Positions 1 to 9,332 of a stretch of 64,000 bases of DNA are shown piece by piece (position 1 is the first letter of the stretch; each line of letters opens with the position of its first letter). The notes under the pieces were generated by a model. That model made no database searches. It was not told the DNA's origin and saw only the letters and a program-made list of their open reading frames with translations. The position numbers and the translations under genes were made by a program. The DNA comes from Marinobacter sp. (GTDB lineage Bacteria > Pseudomonadota > Gammaproteobacteria > Pseudomonadales > Oleiphilaceae): positions 114,922 through 178,921 of the forward strand of contig JAIUMV010000005.1 in the NCBI GenBank assembly GCA_022565395.1, written 5' to 3'.

Positions 1-1238
1 CGGGTTGGCATAGTCAGTATCAGCGGTATTTCGCTGCCCAGATGCTGCTGCACGGTGGTTGTGACATGCTGAACAAAGTGGCCAAGAGTGGTGGGTTTGA
101 CGGCGATCTGTAATAGTCTCTCCTCGCCCCGAGCCAGCATCAGCAGGTCATCGATCCGCCCGTTGAGTTGCTGACTGGCAGCGAGAATGCGGGTGAATGA
201 ATCCCGGTATTCAGCAATGTCCTTTTCTTTGCCGCGCAGGCTGACCTCCGCTTCGCCCTGAATGCTGGTGGCAGGGGTGCGCAATTCATGACTGATATCT
301 GCCAGCAGCTGCTTTTGACGGCCCTCGGCTTCGTGCAGCTGCGCCAAGGCTCGTTGCAGTTCTGCGGTGCGCTGCTGAACCTGTTTTTCGGTGGCTTGCT
401 GGGTCAGGCTCTTCTGGGCGGCAAAATCAGCAATGTAGCCTGACATCAGGTTGAACTGGCGTGCCAGCTCGGCAAACTCAGCCGGGCCCTGTTCAGCGAT
501 GCGGTGATGGAAATGCCCCTGTTGCAGCTGTTGCGTGCCGTTCAGTAGTTGCTGGAGCGGGCGGCTCAGGCTCCGGGACAGGTGGATGCCAATCGCAATG
601 GCAAACAGCAGGCCGATGAGACTGATCAATACCATGGTGGCCTGAACCCTTTGTACCGCGTGCAGGGCGTCATGCTCTGTCTCGCTGGCGCGCTGCTTCT
701 GCGCGGCGATGGCGCCCTGCAGCAGCTCTGGCAGATCGGCATCCTGAAATTTGTCGAACAGCGCTATCAAGGTCCGCCATAGCTGGCTGTCATCGGGATG
801 GGTCGCTATTTCACGGGTTTTGAGGGCCTGCTCCAGGGTATAAAGGTTTGACTGCAGCAGGGAGATGACTTTCACCTGCGCCATGATGTGCTGCAGGTCT
901 TCTTCTCCGCTTGTCAGTAACTGATCGCGGATGCTCAGTTGGTCAAGGGTGCTCAGTTGTTGCCTCATGCGGGTGAAAAGATGGTTGCGGATATCGGTGT
1001 TGGCATCCTCTGTCAGCAGGTATTCCGCCAGCCAGACCTTCAGCCGCTGTTTGTCTGCCCGCAGCGAAATGAACTCTGTCAGCATCTGGTTGGCGATGCG
1101 GTTGCGCTGGGTGTGGTACTCGGAATTCTGGTGCGCCCAGAAACCAATGCCGGATAGCAGCAGGATGATACCCACCAGAATACAGAGCGATACGATCAGC
1201 TTGCGTAGGTACATGGTGAGGCCCGCAAAAGAAACCAT
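1..1238 (-). CDS. Sensor histidine kinase, partial (C-terminus off window)
   Basis: Two-component membrane sensor kinase; about 412 residues are inside the window and the ATP-binding domain lies beyond the left edge. Reading the minus strand, a hydrophobic helix at residues 14-34 and a second near 200-222 bracket a roughly 165-residue periplasmic sensor region. A HAMP-like stretch and a glutamine-rich coiled coil follow, then the H-box ISHELRTPATSIQGE with the phospho-acceptor His at about residue 317. The start used is ATG 1238 because GAGG lies just upstream; an in-frame ATG at 1214 is an alternative that shortens the cytoplasmic tail by 8 residues. The ligand is unknown. The partner response regulator would be expected beyond the left edge. 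Confidence 0.85.
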   Translation of the reverse strand, partial: MVSFAGLTMYLRKLIVSLCILVGIILLLSGIGFWAHQNSEYHTQRNRIANQMLTEFISLRADKQRLKVWLAEYLLTEDANTDIRNHLFTRMRQQLSTLDQLSIRDQLLTSGEEDLQHIMAQVKVISLLQSNLYTLEQALKTREIATHPDDSQLWRTLIALFDKFQDADLPELLQGAIAAQKQRASETEHDALHAVQRVQATMVLISLIGLLFAIAIGIHLSRSLSRPLQQLLNGTQQLQQGHFHHRIAEQGPAEFAELARQFNLMSGYIADFAAQKSLTQQATEKQVQQRTAELQRALAQLHEAEGRQKQLLADISHELRTPATSIQGEAEVSLRGKEKDIAEYRDSFTRILAASQQLNGRIDDLLMLARGEERLLQIAVKPTTLGHFVQHVTTTVQQHLGSEIPLILTMPT

Positions 1239-1345
1239 GGAGCCTCAGTATAGGGAGCCCTGTTGGGCCGGTCATGAAAATCGTGTTAATTTTCAGTACC
1301 GTGATGTCTTCCCACTGTCTGTCGTCCGCCGACACCGGAGCCACA

Positions 1346-2014
1346 ATGCCCTATCAATTTGAAGATCTGAAAAACAGCTGTCCCGATGCATGGCATGGCT
1401 ATATTGAGCACCCGTTTGTGCACCAGCTGGGTGATGGCACGCTGATGCCAGCAGCGTTCCAACACTATCTCAAGCAGGACTATCTATTCCTGATTCAGTT
1501 TGCCCGGGCCTTTGCCCTGGCGGCCTATAAAAGCCCGACCCTCGCGGATCTGCGGCAGGCCAAGGACGGACTGCAGGCCATCGTGGATGTGGAGCTCGAC
1601 TTGCATGTCAGCTACTGCGAGACATGGGGTATTTCCGAGGCAGAACTGGCTGGCTTACCGGAAGCCCGCGCGACAATGGCCTATACGCGTTATGTGCTGG
1701 ATACCGGCAACAGGGGCGATCTGCTGGACCTGCATGTGGCGCTGTCGCCCTGTATGGTGGGTTACGGCGAGATCGCCAACTGGCTGAACAGCCGTGCGAG
1801 CACCATCCGGGGCGACGCAAACCCCTATGACGCCTGGATTGCAATGTATGAGAGCGAGGCGTTTCAGGGGGCAATGCGTGCTGAAATCGATTGGCTGAAC
1901 GCGCGCCTGGCGGAGGTGTCGCCTGCCCGTTTCCAGCACTTGTGCCGGATTTTCCGGGATGCGACCCGTTTAGAGATTGATTTCTGGGAGATGGGCCTGC
2001 ATCTGCGCGATTGA
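1346..2014 (+). CDS. tenA: TenA family aminopyrimidine aminohydrolase / thiaminase II
   Basis: A 222-residue all-helical TenA protein. The family hydrolyses aminopyrimidine breakdown products of thiamin so that HMP can be salvaged. The conserved pieces are present: Asp45 in KQDYLFL, the catalytic Cys136 in SPCMVGYGE, and the C-terminal Glu215 in DFWEMGL. The start is ATG 1346, preceded by GGAG five bases upstream; an upstream in-frame ATG at 1274 would add 24 residues that do not fit the family. No thiamin riboswitch is visible upstream, and the gene stands alone, divergent from the sensor kinase. Substrate choice between thiamin and aminopyrimidine cannot be told from sequence. Confidence 0.9.
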   Translation: MPYQFEDLKNSCPDAWHGYIEHPFVHQLGDGTLMPAAFQHYLKQDYLFLIQFARAFALAAYKSPTLADLRQAKDGLQAIVDVELDLHVSYCETWGISEAELAGLPEARATMAYTRYVLDTGNRGDLLDLHVALSPCMVGYGEIANWLNSRASTIRGDANPYDAWIAMYESEAFQGAMRAEIDWLNARLAEVSPARFQHLCRIFRDATRLEIDFWEMGLHLRD

Positions 2015-2044
2015 TCCCGCCGCGACAGTCGTGGGCAAGGTATG

Positions 2045-2074
2045 GGGCCCTGGTGCCTGACGGCATCAGGGCCC
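2045..2074. terminator. Hairpin between convergent genes
   Basis: GGGCCCTGGTGCC (2045-2057) pairs with GGCATCAGGGCCC (2062-2074) with one mismatch and a 4-base loop. It sits between the convergent ends of tenA and the DUF305 gene. There is no long T-run on either side, so it may only stabilise 3' ends. Confidence 0.55.
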
Positions 2075-2084
2075 TTGATGCGAC

Positions 2085-2768
2085 TTAGTGGTGCTGGTGC
2101 TGCTGCGGGGCGTGCCGGGGCGCAGCGTGCTGTTCCAACCAGCTTTGCATCATGGCGACTTCCCGCTCCTGCTCGCGAATCACCGCAAAGGCCAGTTCAC
2201 GTAGCGCCGGGTCCGTTGTGTAGGCCAGCAGTACATAGGCCATGTCGATGGCCGCCACATGGTGGGGAATCATGCCGGCAACAAAATCCCGGTCCACATC
2301 ACCAGTGGCGTGACCGTGCATGTCCTGCATCATGCGGTCATTGATGCGGTTGTAGGCGGCTATGATCTCCTTGGCGTAATCGCCCGGTTTTGCTGCGCCA
2401 TAGGCGTCCAGCCAGGCTTGCATCTGGGCGATTTCTGCCCGCTGGGCGGCGATAATCTCATCCGCCAGGGTCTGCAGGCCCGGGTTGCTGCCCTTGTCCT
2501 TGAGCACCTCTGCCATATCAATGGCGCCTTGATGGTGGGGAATCATGCCGCGCACGAAATCATAGTCAGCGTCACCCGTCAGGGTCAGGCCATGCATGTC
2601 CTCCATCATGCGTTTGTTGGCCTTGGCGAAGGCATCCGTGACCTGGGTATGATGCGGTGTATGCCCCGCCGGGTGGTGAGCTTGCGTGTTGTGATGGTGA
2701 GCCACTACTAGGCCGCTGCCGATGGTCAGGGTTATCAGACCGGCAAAAGCAATAGGTTTGATTTTCAT
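2085..2768 (-). CDS. Tandem DUF305 secreted/anchored protein
   Basis: A 227-residue protein with an N-terminal signal or anchor helix (residues 5-22), a His-rich spacer (24-41), then two successive ferritin-like DUF305 repeats. Each repeat carries the hallmark MMxDMHG and GMIPHHxxAIDMA motifs (first set 54-87, second set 146-177). The C-terminus is again His/Gln-rich (218-227). DUF305 proteins are often found with copper-handling genes; metal binding is inferred from the His clusters, not shown. ATG 2768 has GGAG six bases upstream (TTGGAGTTAATT); a longer reading to 3017 would add a non-family extension and is rejected. It is the last gene of a minus-strand run with two small secreted proteins. 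Confidence 0.88.
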   Translation of the reverse strand: MKIKPIAFAGLITLTIGSGLVVAHHHNTQAHHPAGHTPHHTQVTDAFAKANKRMMEDMHGLTLTGDADYDFVRGMIPHHQGAIDMAEVLKDKGSNPGLQTLADEIIAAQRAEIAQMQAWLDAYGAAKPGDYAKEIIAAYNRINDRMMQDMHGHATGDVDRDFVAGMIPHHVAAIDMAYVLLAYTTDPALRELAFAVIREQEREVAMMQSWLEQHAAPRHAPQQHQHH

Positions 2769-2869
2769 AATTAACTCCAAAGCGCATAGTGTGCGTGGCG
2801 CAGGCAGGTCGCCAGTGCGCCTTTCGAGACGTCGGATCGGACGCCGTTCAATTGCTGGGTTGATGGTGT

Positions 2870-3256
2870 TCAGCTGGCTCTTGGAGGTGGTGAAGGGGGG
2901 TAGTGTTCCGGCGTGGCCGGGAGTGGCAGGTTTGCTGCTGTCAGTGACACCCGCGTCGGCGTTGCCGGCGACAGCGCCTGGTTGGGCAGTGACACCAGCG
3001 CACACAGCTGAGCACACAAGGTCGACTCGGCCATGGGACAGTCCCGGTGGTGCTGGTCAACCGAGGCCTCGCCATGATGTGCGTGGCCTGCGCCGACACT
3101 ATGGTGGCTGCCCTGTAGCAGTTGCACCGAGGCGGGTTGGCCAGCGGCGGCCATGCCTGCGGCCTGGGTGAGCCCGGCCAGCCAGACGATGACACACAGG
3201 CAGACCAGCCGGGTAAGTCCGGCATGGGTGGTGCGTCTGGCAAAGTGCGTCATCAT
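2870..3256 (-). CDS. Small secreted His/Cys-rich protein, possible metal handling
   Basis: I do not recognise a firm family. The product of about 128 residues has a basic start, one hydrophobic helix (VCLCVIVWLAGLTQA) ending in a plausible signal cleavage site, then a His-rich stretch (SHHSVGAGHAHHGE) and Cys residues in DCPMAESTLCAQLC. This pattern resembles DUF2946-like proteins that often accompany copper genes, and the DUF305 gene is 101 bases downstream on the same strand. The start is uncertain: ATG 3256 and 3253 are adjacent and neither has a good ribosome site; ATG 3313 or 3337 would lengthen the N-terminus. Confidence 0.6.
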   Translation of the reverse strand: MMTHFARRTTHAGLTRLVCLCVIVWLAGLTQAAGMAAAGQPASVQLLQGSHHSVGAGHAHHGEASVDQHHRDCPMAESTLCAQLCALVSLPNQALSPATPTRVSLTAANLPLPATPEHYPPSPPPRAS

Positions 3257-3408
3257 GGTGTGTGCGTATACCGGCTTGTGGTGGGGTGTACTCCATTCTG
3301 GACTATCCAGCATAACCCGCTTTGGCGTCGGCGTCATGGTGTTGTCAGTGGTGACTTTTGACGCCGGTGCTCGAGGGAAGTTCCGCGAGCGGTTGGCCGG
3401 GGTGATGT

Positions 3409-3951
3409 TCAAAACCGATATTCGATACCAAAGTCGACACGGTAGTTCTGGTTCAGTGCATCCGGCAGGTTGCCCAGGGAGGACGGCAGGATGGCTTGCC
3501 CGGACAGGGCGGCTTCCTGTTCACTTTCGGCTATTTGCACGGCAGAGCGGGTCTCGTCCAGATTCTGGATGCGGCTGCCGGTGCCGATACTCGGCTCAAG
3601 CCACTGCCAGCCGGTGTCATTGCTGGTGTCCTGCGGTTCCTCCGGCCAACTGGCGGGCGGCAGCACTACGGGTGAGGGGATACTGTAGGGCGTGGTCGGC
3701 ACTGCTTCTGTGGTGGCGGGTGCAGCGGCTGTAGTGGCGTCCCGTATGGGGTCAAAGCGCCAGTCGAGGCTGAAGGCGGGCAGGCTGACACCCATCAGCA
3801 GGCAGGTGAGCAGACTGCGGCTGTTGCAGTTGCTGGCGCTGGCAGGCGTCCATCTCTGCCAATGTGGACGGACGGCAATGCCATTGCGTCCGGCACCCGG
3901 CTGGGGTAGAACTGCGTCTCTTATTCTCGCGAATCTAACAGGAGCACGCAT
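3409..3951 (-). CDS. Uncharacterised small exported protein, start uncertain
   Basis: An open frame on the minus strand with a hydrophobic segment (SLLTCLLMGVSLPAFS) that looks like the core of a signal peptide, followed by a Pro/Thr/Ala-rich mature region of about 115 residues. It ends in YRVDFGIEYRF, an alternating strand with terminal Phe like the last beta strand of outer-membrane proteins, although the protein is too short for a barrel. ATG 3951 overlaps the divergent tesB start and would leave about 40 residues before the signal core. ATG 3795 would leave almost none. The true start may be non-standard. It is upstream of the His/Cys-rich and DUF305 genes and may belong with them. Confidence 0.4.
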   Translation of the reverse strand: MRAPVRFARIRDAVLPQPGAGRNGIAVRPHWQRWTPASASNCNSRSLLTCLLMGVSLPAFSLDWRFDPIRDATTAAAPATTEAVPTTPYSIPSPVVLPPASWPEEPQDTSNDTGWQWLEPSIGTGSRIQNLDETRSAVQIAESEQEAALSGQAILPSSLGNLPDALNQNYRVDFGIEYRF

Positions 3952-4825
3952 GCTTGAAGTCACCCGTAAACTGGTAGAACTGTTGGATCTGTCCCCGCTG
4001 GGGGATGATCACTTCCAAGGCGAGAGTGAAGACCTTGGTTTCCCCCAGGTGTTCGGGGGGCAGGTGCTGGGGCAGGGGCTGATGGCTGCCAGTCGCACGG
4101 TTGAGGGGCGACTTCCTCACTCCTTGCATGCTTATTTCCTCCGTCCGGGCCGCCCGGATCAACCCATTGACTATGAAGTTCAGCGTGTCCGTGACGGTGG
4201 CAGTTTCACCGTGCGTCGGGTCATCGCGCGTCAGGATGGCAAGGAAATTCTCACCGGCTCGGTCTCCTTCCAGGACCATGAAGACGGGCTGGAGCATCAA
4301 CTGGCGATGCCTGCTGCGCCCGCCTATGACACCCTGAAATCGGAACACACCTACGCGCTGATGCTCAAGCAGTATATTCCCGAACATCTGCGAGACAAGT
4401 TTACGCGGGAGCGCCCTATCGAGATTCGTCCGGTAGACCCGATGAACCCGCTTAAGCCTGAACCCAAGACGCCGGTCAAGCAGAGCTGGTTCCGGGCCCA
4501 GGGTGAGCTGCCGGATGATCAGATACTGCATCGTTGCCTGTTGGCCTATACCTCTGATTTTGGCCTGTTGGGCACCGCCATGAACCCCCATGGCGTTACG
4601 TTTATGAGCCGGGGGATGAAAGTGGCCAGCCTGGATCATGCCATCTGGTTCCACCGTGACCTGCGTATGGACGATTGGTTGCTGTACGACATGGATAGTC
4701 CGTCCTCCTCTGGAGGCCGGGGCTTTACTCGGGGCAATATCTACAATCAGGCGGGTGTGCTGGTGGCGTCCACCTGTCAGGAAGGTCTTATTCGCAAGCG
4801 GGCCAAGCCAGCGACGGCTGGCTGA
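3950..4825 (+). CDS. tesB: Acyl-CoA thioesterase II
   Basis: A 291-residue double-hotdog thioesterase that hydrolyses medium- and long-chain acyl-CoA to free fatty acid and CoA. The C-terminal hotdog carries the expected catalytic set: Asp in YTSDFGLL, a Ser/Thr cluster in DSPSSSGGRGF and Gln in STCQEGLIR. The length matches E. coli TesB (286). ATG 3950 is preceded by AGGAG with ideal spacing; a longer reading from 3692 is ignored because it would overlap the divergent gene and has no family match. Its stop is only 9 bases from the stop of the convergent GGDEF-EAL gene, with no terminator between. Confidence 0.95.
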   Translation: MLEVTRKLVELLDLSPLGDDHFQGESEDLGFPQVFGGQVLGQGLMAASRTVEGRLPHSLHAYFLRPGRPDQPIDYEVQRVRDGGSFTVRRVIARQDGKEILTGSVSFQDHEDGLEHQLAMPAAPAYDTLKSEHTYALMLKQYIPEHLRDKFTRERPIEIRPVDPMNPLKPEPKTPVKQSWFRAQGELPDDQILHRCLLAYTSDFGLLGTAMNPHGVTFMSRGMKVASLDHAIWFHRDLRMDDWLLYDMDSPSSSGGRGFTRGNIYNQAGVLVASTCQEGLIRKRAKPATAG

Positions 4826-4834
4826 TTCAGCGCT

Positions 4835-7387
4835 TCAGGCCTGGCGCGGGGCGGCGAGGGCTTGGCGCGCCGCCAGCCAGCTCAGCAGTTGTTCCAATGG
4901 CATCGGCCTGGCCAGTACATACCCCTGCAGGGTGTCGCAGCCCATGCGCTGCAGTATCTCAGTGGTTTCGACATCCTCAACTCCCTCTGCCACCACCACA
5001 TAACCCAGGCTGTGACACATGACGATGGTGGCCTCAACAATCACCTGATCTTCTGCATGGCGTGCCAGATCTACGATCAGTGAACGGTCAATCTTGATCT
5101 CCCGTGCCGGCAGCTGCTTGATGTAGGACAGGGACGAATAACCCGAGCCAAAGTCATCAATGGCCAGCGGGATGTCGGCCACATGCAGTGACTTCAGCGC
5201 CTTCAGCGAGTTCTTCGGATCCATCATCATGGAGGTTTCCGTCAGCTCCAGCATCAGCTTGCCCCGGTGATGGGGGTGGGCGCTCATCAGCCGTTGCACA
5301 AACAGGGGGAAGTCCCGCTCCCGCAGGTTATTGGGCGAGATGTTGACGGCAATGGAAAGATCATAGCCTGCTGCCAACAGTCGATCCCTGCTGGACAGGG
5401 CGCGCTCCAGCACCCAGCGGGTCAGACTTTTCATCAAACCAGTCTGCTCAGCCACCTCGATCAGCTGGTCAGCAGGTAACTGGCGTTCAGGCCAGCGGAT
5501 CAGAGCCTCGACACCGGTGATATTACCTGTTGCCAGACACTGCTTGGGCTGCAGGTACAGGGCCAGCTGGTTCTGGTGCAGGGCCCGGCGCAGGTCGGCG
5601 GCCAGGGTCAGGCGTTCGGCGCTGTAGGAGTCCTCCGTGGGCTGATAGTACGCCAGCCCCCGTTCCCGTGCCGCCTCCGTTTCCTGAGCGATATAGGCCT
5701 GACGAATCAGGGTGTTGGTGTCTTTGCCGTGCTCGGGGTAGAGGGCGATACCGGTTACCGCGTCCACGGGCAGCTGCATACCCAGGTAATCCACAGATTC
5801 ACGTAGCTGTTCCAGGCATTGGGCAATGCGCCTTGGCTGTGCGGTTGCAATGTCGGTGTCCACCAAAAAGGCGAAGCTGGCGGAGTCCAGTGACGCCACA
5901 TAGAAGTTCTTTTCTGCCGAGCGTTCAACCGCCTCTATGCCCGGCAGCTCCTTGAGAATGCTGTTGTAACGGCGGGACAGCACATCCAGCAGGCGGTCCG
6001 TATTGGTGTGGCCGAGGGTCTTGGTGATGGATTGCAGGTTGGTGAGCTGTATAACCCCGACAGCGTGACGCCCGGTGCTTTCCCGTGCCAATTTATCCTG
6101 TACTAGCATTTCAAAACTGGAGCGGTTGGGTAGGCCGGTTAACGGGTTGTGCAGTGCCTGATCCATCATGCGCAGTTCTGCCTTACGTCGCGCGGCAAGC
6201 GCGTTGAGCTGGGCTTCCCGGGCAGCGATGCGCTCCTCCCGCTCCGAGTAGAGGCGCTTGGCCAGGGCAATGGACAACAGGATGGCCTCCAGCGCAGAGC
6301 CAATCTGCATGCCGTACTCGGTAAAGAATGTGCTCGGCAGCCAGCCGATCTTGTTAACGGCGGTAACGACACAGCCAATGGTCAGCGCGGTCCAGGCCAG
6401 GGTATAGATGCCTGCCTGGCGGGCGCCGCGCATCCACTGAATAGGGCCGGTGAAAAGCAAGAGCAGGCAGGCGGGCACAGCCAGCGCCACTGATAGCTTG
6501 ATGGCGGTGTTGTAGTCGAAAACGAACGCCCCCAGCATGGCCAACAGTGTGGCGATGATGGCGCCGCGCACCAGTTTGTCCAGGGCCGGGTTGGTTTGCC
6601 GTAACTCCAGGAACGAACGGGCAAACAACAGGGAAAACAACAGGGCAAAGGGAATGGCCACCAGTGTCGCCTGATTTTGCAGCCAGGGATTGTCCGGCCA
6701 CAACCAGGGAAAGGTCAGCCCCCTGAGTCCGGAGATCAGGAACAGGTAACCAAAGGTGGAGATGGAATAGTAGAGATAATTGGCCTCACGCAGCACCATG
6801 AACAGTATCAGATTGAACAGGATGACGGTGGACAGGATGCCAACGTAGATGGCGTGCAGTTGCAGACTGTTGGAGGTATGGCTGAAGAAGCTGGCACGAT
6901 CCCAGAGGGTTATGGGCACCTGCAGGGCGCCATCCGTCTGGATACGCAGGTAGACCTCATAGTGATTGCCGGCGTCAAGCTCCAGCGGAAAGACAAAATT
7001 GGGATGTTTGACCGGTCGCTGGTCAAAGGTGTGGCGGTCGCCGGTCTGGAAAAACTGGACAGGCTGACCATTTTTCAGCAGATGGAACTGAATATCGTCT
7101 AGATGCGGGTAGCTGATTTCCACCAGTTGCGCGCCGTGACTGTCGGGAACAACAAAACGAAACCAGAACGGGTCGGTCAGATAGCCGAAGTTAGGCACAT
7201 TCTCGGTGGATACCTGCCAGCGGTCGCTGCGGCGGGCCTGGTCGAGCGACAATGGCTGGTCGGGGGCCATCCGCAGGTACTCTATAGGCGGAATGTGGCG
7301 AACTTCGCCCCCGGTGTTGGCCAGGGCTCCCGACGCCACCATCATCATCGCAGCAATAGCGGTGAACAGCACAATGGTTGGGCGCAC
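4835..7387 (-). CDS. 7TMR-DISM sensor with degenerate GGDEF and intact EAL
   Basis: An 850-residue membrane protein of cyclic di-GMP signalling. Order: signal peptide (1-23), 7TMR-DISMED2-like extracellular beta domain (about 30-165), seven-helix 7TMR-DISM block (about 180-385), coiled coil, GGDEF-like domain (about 415-560) and EAL domain (about 585-840). The GGDEF site is degenerate (DSASFAFLV where GGDEF is expected), so cyclase activity is unlikely. The EAL domain keeps GVEALIRW, NISPNNL, ELTETSMM, DDFGSGYSSL, KIDRSL, AEGVED and LQGY, so it is predicted to be an active phosphodiesterase. Translation starts at GTG 7387. The extracellular signal is not known; carbohydrates are a common guess for DISMED2. 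Confidence 0.93.
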   Translation of the reverse strand: MRPTIVLFTAIAAMMMVASGALANTGGEVRHIPPIEYLRMAPDQPLSLDQARRSDRWQVSTENVPNFGYLTDPFWFRFVVPDSHGAQLVEISYPHLDDIQFHLLKNGQPVQFFQTGDRHTFDQRPVKHPNFVFPLELDAGNHYEVYLRIQTDGALQVPITLWDRASFFSHTSNSLQLHAIYVGILSTVILFNLILFMVLREANYLYYSISTFGYLFLISGLRGLTFPWLWPDNPWLQNQATLVAIPFALLFSLLFARSFLELRQTNPALDKLVRGAIIATLLAMLGAFVFDYNTAIKLSVALAVPACLLLLFTGPIQWMRGARQAGIYTLAWTALTIGCVVTAVNKIGWLPSTFFTEYGMQIGSALEAILLSIALAKRLYSEREERIAAREAQLNALAARRKAELRMMDQALHNPLTGLPNRSSFEMLVQDKLARESTGRHAVGVIQLTNLQSITKTLGHTNTDRLLDVLSRRYNSILKELPGIEAVERSAEKNFYVASLDSASFAFLVDTDIATAQPRRIAQCLEQLRESVDYLGMQLPVDAVTGIALYPEHGKDTNTLIRQAYIAQETEAARERGLAYYQPTEDSYSAERLTLAADLRRALHQNQLALYLQPKQCLATGNITGVEALIRWPERQLPADQLIEVAEQTGLMKSLTRWVLERALSSRDRLLAAGYDLSIAVNISPNNLRERDFPLFVQRLMSAHPHHRGKLMLELTETSMMMDPKNSLKALKSLHVADIPLAIDDFGSGYSSLSYIKQLPAREIKIDRSLIVDLARHAEDQVIVEATIVMCHSLGYVVVAEGVEDVETTEILQRMGCDTLQGYVLARPMPLEQLLSWLAARQALAAPRQA

Positions 7388-7499
7388 AGAACGGGTCTTT
7401 GTTGTGATTGTGATTACTCGTTACGTGCCAGTATGGCGCGCTTTGACAGGCCGCTCAAGTCAAGTCGTGTAAGTGCAGGTATACAAGCGCATCCCTTGG

Positions 7500-7946
7500 T
7501 TACGCCAGCTGCCCGGCCCAGTCCCTGGCCCAGGGTACTGCCTCGGCTTCGGGCTCCAGGGTCTCCATGGCGTCAATACGCAGCGTGTCCCCCACCTTTT
7601 GGCAGGCCAGCTCGTACAGGGCCTCCTCCATCAAGTCACCAGCGCCGCAGAAAGACGTCTGGTAAGAGCTGTCCCCCAGCACAATAATGCCAAAGGGGCG
7701 GCCAGGGAACTGGGGCAGGGTATCTCGCATGGCTGCCCACAGGGGCACCAGGTTGCCTGGCAATTCCCCCTGGCCGGTGGTGGAGGTGCACACCAGAATG
7801 GCGCTGTCATCCTTTTGCAGGTCTTCCAGTGCCGGTTGCTCATAGACGGTGACCTGATGTTCAGGTGCCAGAGCCTGCTGGATGGCTCGTGCGGTCATCA
7901 GAGCGCCACCGTATACCGTGCCGACGAAAATGCTGATCTTGGCCAT
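7500..7946 (-). CDS. Flavodoxin domain protein (MioC-like)
   Basis: A 148-residue flavodoxin-fold protein. The FMN phosphate loop is near the start (FVGTVYGGALMTA), with CTSTTGQGELPGN and LGDSSYQTSFCGAG forming the other isoalloxazine-contacting loops. The length and these loops fit MioC and related short flavodoxins that pass electrons in FMN-dependent reactions. ATG 7946 has AAAGG upstream; an in-frame codon at 8015 would add 23 residues before the first beta strand and is not used. It is flanked by two cyclic di-GMP genes, with no obvious functional link to either. Confidence 0.85.
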   Translation of the reverse strand: MAKISIFVGTVYGGALMTARAIQQALAPEHQVTVYEQPALEDLQKDDSAILVCTSTTGQGELPGNLVPLWAAMRDTLPQFPGRPFGIIVLGDSSYQTSFCGAGDLMEEALYELACQKVGDTLRIDAMETLEPEAEAVPWARDWAGQLA

Positions 7947-8039
7947 GGATAACCTTTGTGGGTAGTGAATACTGAGGCTGGGGCGGATATTAACCAGTGC
8001 GCAGGGTGGACTCAAGGTGCTGCGGCTATCAGCGGAATA

Positions 8040-9137
8040 TCAGGATGCGTCGCTGGTGGAAGGCCGGCGGTTTTTAACCCGGGGGACAATCCGGTTACGC
8101 CCGGCTTCTTTGGCTTCGTACAGATTGATGTCAGCATGTTTGAGAAGGTCATCGGCGGTACTGGCCTGGGACACAGTAGCGACACCGGCGCTGATGGTGA
8201 CGGGCAGGCGCTGGCCATTGAAATCGAAGACGGTTTGTTCCACCTGTTCCCGCAGCCGTTCAGCCAATACCAGGGCCTGCAGTAATGAGGTGTCCGGTAG
8301 TAACAACAGAAATTCCTCGCCGCCCCAGCGGCCTGCCACGTCTGTCTGTCGGCACACGCTTTCCATCAGCCGGGCAAAACGCTGTAGCACCAGGTCGCCC
8401 GCATTATGACCGTAATCGTCGTTGATGCGCTTGAACAGATCCAGGTCGATCAGAATGACTGAAAAATGGTGGCCTGAACGGTGGTAGCGGGAGAGCTCAA
8501 TGGCGATGCACTGTTGCATGTCACGACGGTTGGATAGGCCGGTAAGTTCGTCTGTTCGGGCCGCTTTTTCGTGCATGGTTGCCATCGCCAGCAGTTCACT
8601 GCGGGCCTGACGCCGTCCGGACTCCAGAATGAAACAGAACAGGGTTTCGAAAGCGATGGTGGCGTAGAACCGCAGCTTGAAGTCGGCGTCATACTCGGCA
8701 GTAACAAACGGCAGATCAGGGAAGCCAAACACGATCGCTGTCAGCAGCATGCAGATCAGAATCAGCAGCGTGCCTGTCTTGAGGTCGGTAAGGTAGAACA
8801 GCAGGGGCGGGAACACGTAGAGCCACAAGGGCCCGGTATTGCTCTCACCGCCAGACGCCACCAGGTAGATAAACAGCAGGGCGACACTGGTTAGCAGGCT
8901 GGTTTTCAGAACCCGGGTATTGTTCAGTGCCCTGCTGATGAGCAGATTCGCCAGCAGCAGGGCGGCAAAGCCCCAAAGCACCAGCCCATGGACGTTGTGC
9001 CCGCCAAACCAGGACTTGAGTCCGATGCTGATCAGGAACAGGATGCCCGCCAGGGCGATGTAGGTAAGCACCCGGGCAACACGGGTCTGCTCCTCCTCTT
9101 CCGCCAACTCAAGGCGGGCACGGTTTGGTTGAATCAT
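8040..9137 (-). CDS. Membrane diguanylate cyclase (GGDEF)
   Basis: A 365-residue protein that should make cyclic di-GMP from two GTP. The N-terminal half has about six hydrophobic helices (residues 22-170) and a short coiled region. The C-terminal GGDEF domain has DELTGLSNRR, LIDLDLFKRIND, and an intact GGEEF at 272-276. An RxxD inhibitory site (RQTD, 263-266) lies exactly five residues before it, so product feedback inhibition is expected. ATG 9137 is chosen; GTG 9173 in the same frame would add 12 residues. It stands opposite in function to the neighbouring EAL protein, although the two are separate transcription units. Confidence 0.93.
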   Translation of the reverse strand: MIQPNRARLELAEEEEQTRVARVLTYIALAGILFLISIGLKSWFGGHNVHGLVLWGFAALLLANLLISRALNNTRVLKTSLLTSVALLFIYLVASGGESNTGPLWLYVFPPLLFYLTDLKTGTLLILICMLLTAIVFGFPDLPFVTAEYDADFKLRFYATIAFETLFCFILESGRRQARSELLAMATMHEKAARTDELTGLSNRRDMQQCIAIELSRYHRSGHHFSVILIDLDLFKRINDDYGHNAGDLVLQRFARLMESVCRQTDVAGRWGGEEFLLLLPDTSLLQALVLAERLREQVEQTVFDFNGQRLPVTISAGVATVSQASTADDLLKHADINLYEAKEAGRNRIVPRVKNRRPSTSDAS

Positions 9138-9332
9138 GCGCGTTATATTTTTTATTGGCTGTCTGTGAATCACCTGGGCTCAAGTGTAACCGATGGTGAT
9201 AAAAAAACGTCCAAGGATGTCATGTTTTTTTCCTGCGATGGTTTTGTAGTTCACTCTATGGGGCTTATTGCTTTAAGCTACTTTTAAACCCGCCCGTTGG
9301 CGAGGCTTCGTTGTGTCACAGGGGATAGAGGA

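Noticed and set aside
1239..1345. Thiamin riboswitch before tenA.
   Set aside because: I see none of the conserved CUGAGA or ACCUGA-type elements.
4835..7387. Bifunctional cyclase/phosphodiesterase call for the 7TMR protein.
   Set aside because: The GGDEF site reads SASFA, so only the EAL activity is supported.
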